Shown: positions 61,340 through 64,000 of the stretch, one piece after another
Position numbering within the stretch: the first letter of the stretch is position 1
Layout of the letters: every line of letters starts with the position of its first letter
DNA from: JAWXVE01 sp044425575
GTDB taxonomy: Bacteria; Bacillota; Clostridia; Lachnospirales; Lachnospiraceae
Assembly (NCBI GenBank): GCA_044425575.1
Contig: JAWXVE010000002.1
Location: 11,649-75,648, forward strand
Length of the DNA: 64,000 bases
Reading direction: 5' to 3'
The notes under the pieces: model-generated
What the model was told of the DNA's origin: nothing
Database searches by the model: none
Seen by the model: the letters and a program-made list of their open reading frames with translations, nothing else
Translations under genes and position numbers: made by a program

Positions 61340-62728
61340 TTAAAAATCAAATTTATCTACAAAATATGTGTCTAATTCTGCAATCTTTACTCTTACTTGT
61401 TCCATGGAATCTCTAAATCGTACTGTAACCGCTTGATCTTCTTGTGAATCAAAATCGTATGTAATGCAAAATGGTGTTCCAATTTCATCTTGTCTTCTAT
61501 AACGCTTTCCAATATTACCACGATCATCAAATTCACAACTATACTTCTTGCTTAATTGAGCAAAAACAGCTTCCGCTCCTTCATTTAACTTTTTCGAAAG
61601 TGGTAATACTCCAATTTTAACAGGTGCAAGGGCAGGATGGAATCGTAATACAGTACGCATATCACCTTCCCCTAAGTCTTCTTCATCATATGCCCCACAC
61701 AAAAAGGCAAGTACTACACGGTCTGCGCCTAGAGATGGTTCAATTACATAAGGAACGTAGCGTTTATTTGCTCCATCATCAAAATAAGTCATCTCTTGTC
61801 CTGAAGTAGTCTGATGCTGCGTTAAGTCATAATCCGTACGGTCTGCAATTCCCCATAATTCTCCCCATCCAAATGGGAACAAGAATTCAATATCAGTTGT
61901 AGCCTTAGAGTAGAAAGATAGTTCCTCTGCATCATGGTCTCTTACACGCATTTCTTCTTCTTTCATACCAAGGGCTAATAACCAATCAATACAAAATTGC
62001 TTCCAATATGCAAACCACTCTAAATCTGTATCTGGTTCACAGAAGAATTCCAACTCCATTTGCTCAAATTCTCGTGTACGGAAAGTAAAGTTACCTGGTG
62101 TAATCTCGTTACGGAATGATTTTCCCACTTGACCAATTCCAAATGGAATCTTCTTTCTTGATGTTCGTTGTACATTCTTAAAGTTTACAAAAATACCTTG
62201 TGCTGTTTCTGGTCTTAAGTAAACTGTATTCTTAGCGTCTTCTGTTACCCCTTGAAATGTCTTAAACATTAAGTTAAATTGACGAATATCTGTAAAGTTG
62301 TGTTTTCCACAAGTTGGACACTCCACATGTTTGTCATCAATAAATCCTTTCATCTTCTCTTGAGGCCAAGCATCCACCGCTTCTTCTAATATTATATTAT
62401 GTTCAGCTGCATAATCTTCAATAATTTTATCAGCACGAAAACGTTCATGACATTCTTTACAATCCATAAGTGGATCAGAAAATCCTTGCAAATGACCAGA
62501 AGCAACCCAAGTCTGTGGGTTCATTAAGATTGCACAATCTACACCTACATTATGAGGATTCTCCATTATGAATTTCTGCCACCATGCTTTCTTCACATTA
62601 TTCTTAAGCTCTACTCCTAGGTTCCCATAATCCCATGTATTGGCAAGACCTCCATAGATTTCTGAACCTGGATATACAAATCCTCTTGATTTGGCAAGTG
62701 CTACAATTTTCTCCATTGACTTTTCCAT
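61340..62728 (-). CDS. glyS: Glycyl-tRNA synthetase (class II, single-chain)
   Basis: The 462-residue class II synthetase charges tRNA-Gly. The N-terminus MEKIVALAKSRGFVYPGSEIYGG, motif 2 FRNEITPGNFTFRTREFEQME, YLRPETAQGIFVNF and the motif 3 region EPSLGADRVVLAFL are intact. Two CxxC pairs (CKECHERF, CPTCGKH) may bind zinc. The alpha2 form, not the alpha2beta2 form, is encoded. There is no T-box: only 22 bp separate it from the lipoprotein gene upstream. Confidence 0.97.
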   Translation of the reverse strand: MEKSMEKIVALAKSRGFVYPGSEIYGGLANTWDYGNLGVELKNNVKKAWWQKFIMENPHNVGVDCAILMNPQTWVASGHLQGFSDPLMDCKECHERFRADKIIEDYAAEHNIILEEAVDAWPQEKMKGFIDDKHVECPTCGKHNFTDIRQFNLMFKTFQGVTEDAKNTVYLRPETAQGIFVNFKNVQRTSRKKIPFGIGQVGKSFRNEITPGNFTFRTREFEQMELEFFCEPDTDLEWFAYWKQFCIDWLLALGMKEEEMRVRDHDAEELSFYSKATTDIEFLFPFGWGELWGIADRTDYDLTQHQTTSGQEMTYFDDGANKRYVPYVIEPSLGADRVVLAFLCGAYDEEDLGEGDMRTVLRFHPALAPVKIGVLPLSKKLNEGAEAVFAQLSKKYSCEFDDRGNIGKRYRRQDEIGTPFCITYDFDSQEDQAVTVRFRDSMEQVRVKIAELDTYFVDKFDF

Positions 62729-62750
62729 TCTTAATAACCATACCTTTCTC

Positions 62751-63359
62751 TTAATATACCACTACTACTTGACCTACAAATGCATTGGAATTGACATTCT
62801 TATCATCCGTTAATAGAAGTCCTTCTGTATAATATTTTATTTTATTCGGTGTACGAACTACTAATTGTTCATCGCTAATTACAACGGTATATTCTTCAAA
62901 TAATTCTTGGGAAAGTTGTGAGTAGGAATAAGTATCATCAGTACTATTACTTACTAATACAATATCTTTCTCCAAATATCCGTCCCCTAAAGCTTCCGCC
63001 ATACTTCCCACAAATAAAAGATGGCTATTAAAATCCACATAATCTTGTGCACTTGCATAAGTCATGACTGCTTCTGCCACCTGTGACTCTACATTAAGGG
63101 ATGTAAGTTGTATATTTGCATCCTCATCAGAGCTAATGATTCCCTTACTCAAATTATAGGCATCTACTTCTTCTTGTATCATAACCTGTAATGCATATTT
63201 ATCATATTCCAACTCATTAAATGGCTCTACCATTACATGGGTGATTTGCTCATCTTTTGTAATAATAAGTGTAGTGGATTCCGCTGTTAAATCTTGACCA
63301 CACCCTGTTATCCCAATTACTAGAAGCAATAGTACTACAAGCTTGCTATATTGTTTCAT
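62751..63359 (-). CDS. Putative lipoprotein of unknown function
   Basis: The 202-residue protein has a lipoprotein signal (YSKLVVLLLLVIGITGCGQD, Cys near 19), then an acidic soluble domain with AYNLSKGIISSDEDANIQLTS and VVRTPNKIKYYTEG. I do not recognise a family. GGAG lies seven bases before the chosen start, and a strong promoter lies upstream. It probably shares its transcript with glyS. Confidence 0.8.
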   Translation of the reverse strand: MKQYSKLVVLLLLVIGITGCGQDLTAESTTLIITKDEQITHVMVEPFNELEYDKYALQVMIQEEVDAYNLSKGIISSDEDANIQLTSLNVESQVAEAVMTYASAQDYVDFNSHLLFVGSMAEALGDGYLEKDIVLVSNSTDDTYSYSQLSQELFEEYTVVISDEQLVVRTPNKIKYYTEGLLLTDDKNVNSNAFVGQVVVVY

Positions 63360-63392
63360 CCTTTTCTCCATTCTTAATGCAATGTCTTACTC

Positions 63393-63421
63393 ATTATATC
63401 GGAGTTATCTATTATTTTCAA
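63393..63421 (-). promoter_or_regulatory. Promoter of the lipoprotein-glyS-GH18 transcript
   Basis: TTGAAA, a 17-bp spacer and a perfect TATAAT lie 34-62 bp upstream of the lipoprotein start. Confidence 0.75.
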
Positions 63422-63479
63422 CTTATTTTTCTATGTAGTTATAATGTTGTCAAAATGCAGACTGATCCGCCTCGGATTT

Positions 63480-63523
63480 TATATGATGGCATGTATGCCA
63501 CTATATGATGGCATGTATGCCAC
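63480..63523. repeat. 22-bp tandem duplication with GGCAT..ATGCC core
   Basis: Units 63480-63501 and 63502-63523 are identical. Each holds GGCATGTATGCC, a near-perfect palindrome. It opens the repeat cluster that fills the right end of the window. Confidence 0.9.
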
Positions 63524-63531
63524 TATCTTAT

Positions 63532-63612
63532 CATTGTAGGCTGAGGTATCTACTTCTTTCTGTACCTGCTGGTATGTGTTTTTTCTGGCTCAGCTTTATT
63601 TGGGTAGGAAAA
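63532..63612. repeat. Dispersed repeat R1, direct copy
   Basis: About 80 bp with the elements ATTGTAG, GGTATCTACTTCTTTCTG, CCTGCTGGTATGTG and TTTATTTGGG. It is nearly the same as 63623-63706 in direct orientation. Confidence 0.88.
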
Positions 63613-63622
63613 TTACTATGTT

Positions 63623-63815
63623 AACATTGTAGACAGAGGTATCTACTTCTTTCTGCACCTGCTGGTATGTGTTTTTTCTGGCTCAGCATTATTTGGGAAG
63701 GAAAACCAAAACTCGCTCCGCTCAAACAATTGGTTTTCCTTCCCTGCATTCGCCAGAAAATACACATACCTTACCGCAAAGGTTCAGAAAGAAGTAGATA
63801 CCCCTGTCTACAATC
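63623..63815. repeat. R1 inverted pair forming a long palindrome
   Basis: The arms 63623-63710 and 63730-63815 are imperfect reverse complements over about 85 bp around a 19-bp centre. The innermost part is exact (GGAAGGAAAACCAA with its complement). Transcribed, it would make a long hairpin. The minus strand of the direct copies ends in a peptide like that of the Rpn remnant at 26.8 kb. Confidence 0.88.
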
Positions 63816-63880
63816 TCCACACTGTGGGAAAACACACTTGTCATGCGAGCACCAGCTAAACATCTAGGCGAACTTCTGGC

Positions 63881-63992
63881 TGTAATACGCCACATTACAG
63901 CCACAATCGCCGTCATATTATTTCCACAAATCCACCTCCTATTCCATCACATTATTCCCGAGAAATCACACTATTCCCACAGATTCATCATT
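63881..63992. repeat. Dispersed repeat R2, copy B (112 bp, inverted to copy A)
   Basis: The reverse complement of this block matches 37507-37618 with about nine differences in 112 and no gaps. It lies 65 bp beyond the R1 palindrome and may continue to the window edge. No gene is recognised in 63422-64000. Confidence 0.92.
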
Positions 63993-64000
63993 TTATACCA

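Noticed and set aside
62729..62750. Possible T-box riboswitch ahead of glyS
   Set aside because: Only 22 bp separate glyS from the preceding gene, too short for a T-box, and none is visible upstream of the lipoprotein gene.
63667..63867. Open frames through the R1 palindrome on both strands (also 63722-63916 minus)
   Set aside because: The frames arise from the inverted repeat itself, lack ribosome binding sites and have no family resemblance beyond the Rpn-like tail.

Overview
This window looks like a chromosomal segment of a low-GC, spore-forming anaerobe of the Clostridia, most probably a Lachnospiraceae member. The evidence is the unbroken run of division and sporulation genes (mraZ to ftsZ, then spoIIGA-sigE-sigG), glycyl-tRNA synthetase of the single-chain type, RemA, RqcH, a Spo0A-family protein, a DUF5688-type protein and Rpn-type remnants common in that family. 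Almost every gene is on the minus strand; the iron alcohol dehydrogenase near 41.3-42.5 kb is the only convincing plus-strand gene.

Layout, left to right. 1-2.6 kb: an SH3-domain surface protein running off the left edge, tRNA-Arg(CCG) and a DUF5688-like protein. 2.7-11.1 kb: a transcription unit read right to left as nrdR, a peptide/nickel ABC transporter with a fused two-domain ATPase, a YqeG-type phosphatase, aroE, aroK and aroQ, followed by efp. 11.1-15.4 kb: sporulation genes ymxH-like, sigG, sigE and spoIIGA, then ftsZ. 15.4-24.4 kb: a reduced dcw cluster (mraZ, rsmH, ftsL-like, two class B PBPs, mraY, ftsW/spoVE, divIB) without murD/E/F/G or ftsA, with a textbook MraZ operator. 24.5-27.1 kb: lgt, ychF and a decayed Rpn-family gene. 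27.2-37.2 kb: a sugar ABC transporter, MngB-like GH38 alpha-mannosidase, AGE-family epimerase, glycerate kinase and CdaR-type regulator. 37.4-42.5 kb: an SF1 helicase-nuclease next to a dispersed repeat, an ArsC-family protein and a Rex-box-preceded alcohol dehydrogenase. 42.6-51.8 kb: a GntR-regulated ABC exporter and a complete opp operon. 51.9-60 kb: pgsA, rimO, rpoZ, gmk, remA, yicC, rqcH, glgA and a receiver-deleted Spo0A paralogue. 60-64 kb: a cytosolic GH18 protein, glyS, a lipoprotein and a repeat cluster with a long palindrome.

The most interesting functional unit is the 27-37 kb locus. Its parts together predict import and breakdown of mannosylglycerate: ABC uptake, cleavage to mannose and glycerate, mannose epimerisation or isomerisation, and glycerate phosphorylation, probably under control of a CdaR-type regulator. 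This would be an ABC/free-sugar counterpart of the PTS-based mng system of E. coli. Second is the Spo0A-like protein, which keeps a near-perfect DNA-binding domain but has lost most of its receiver, including the phosphorylation site. Regulatory DNA is also informative: a spoIIG promoter with the unusual long spacer, a hairpin around the sigG ribosome binding site, a Rex-type operator at adh, and a 112-bp repeat present twice in opposite orientation 26 kb apart.

All assignments rest on reading the sequence and recall of families. No database search was run, and start codons were chosen from visible ribosome binding sites.
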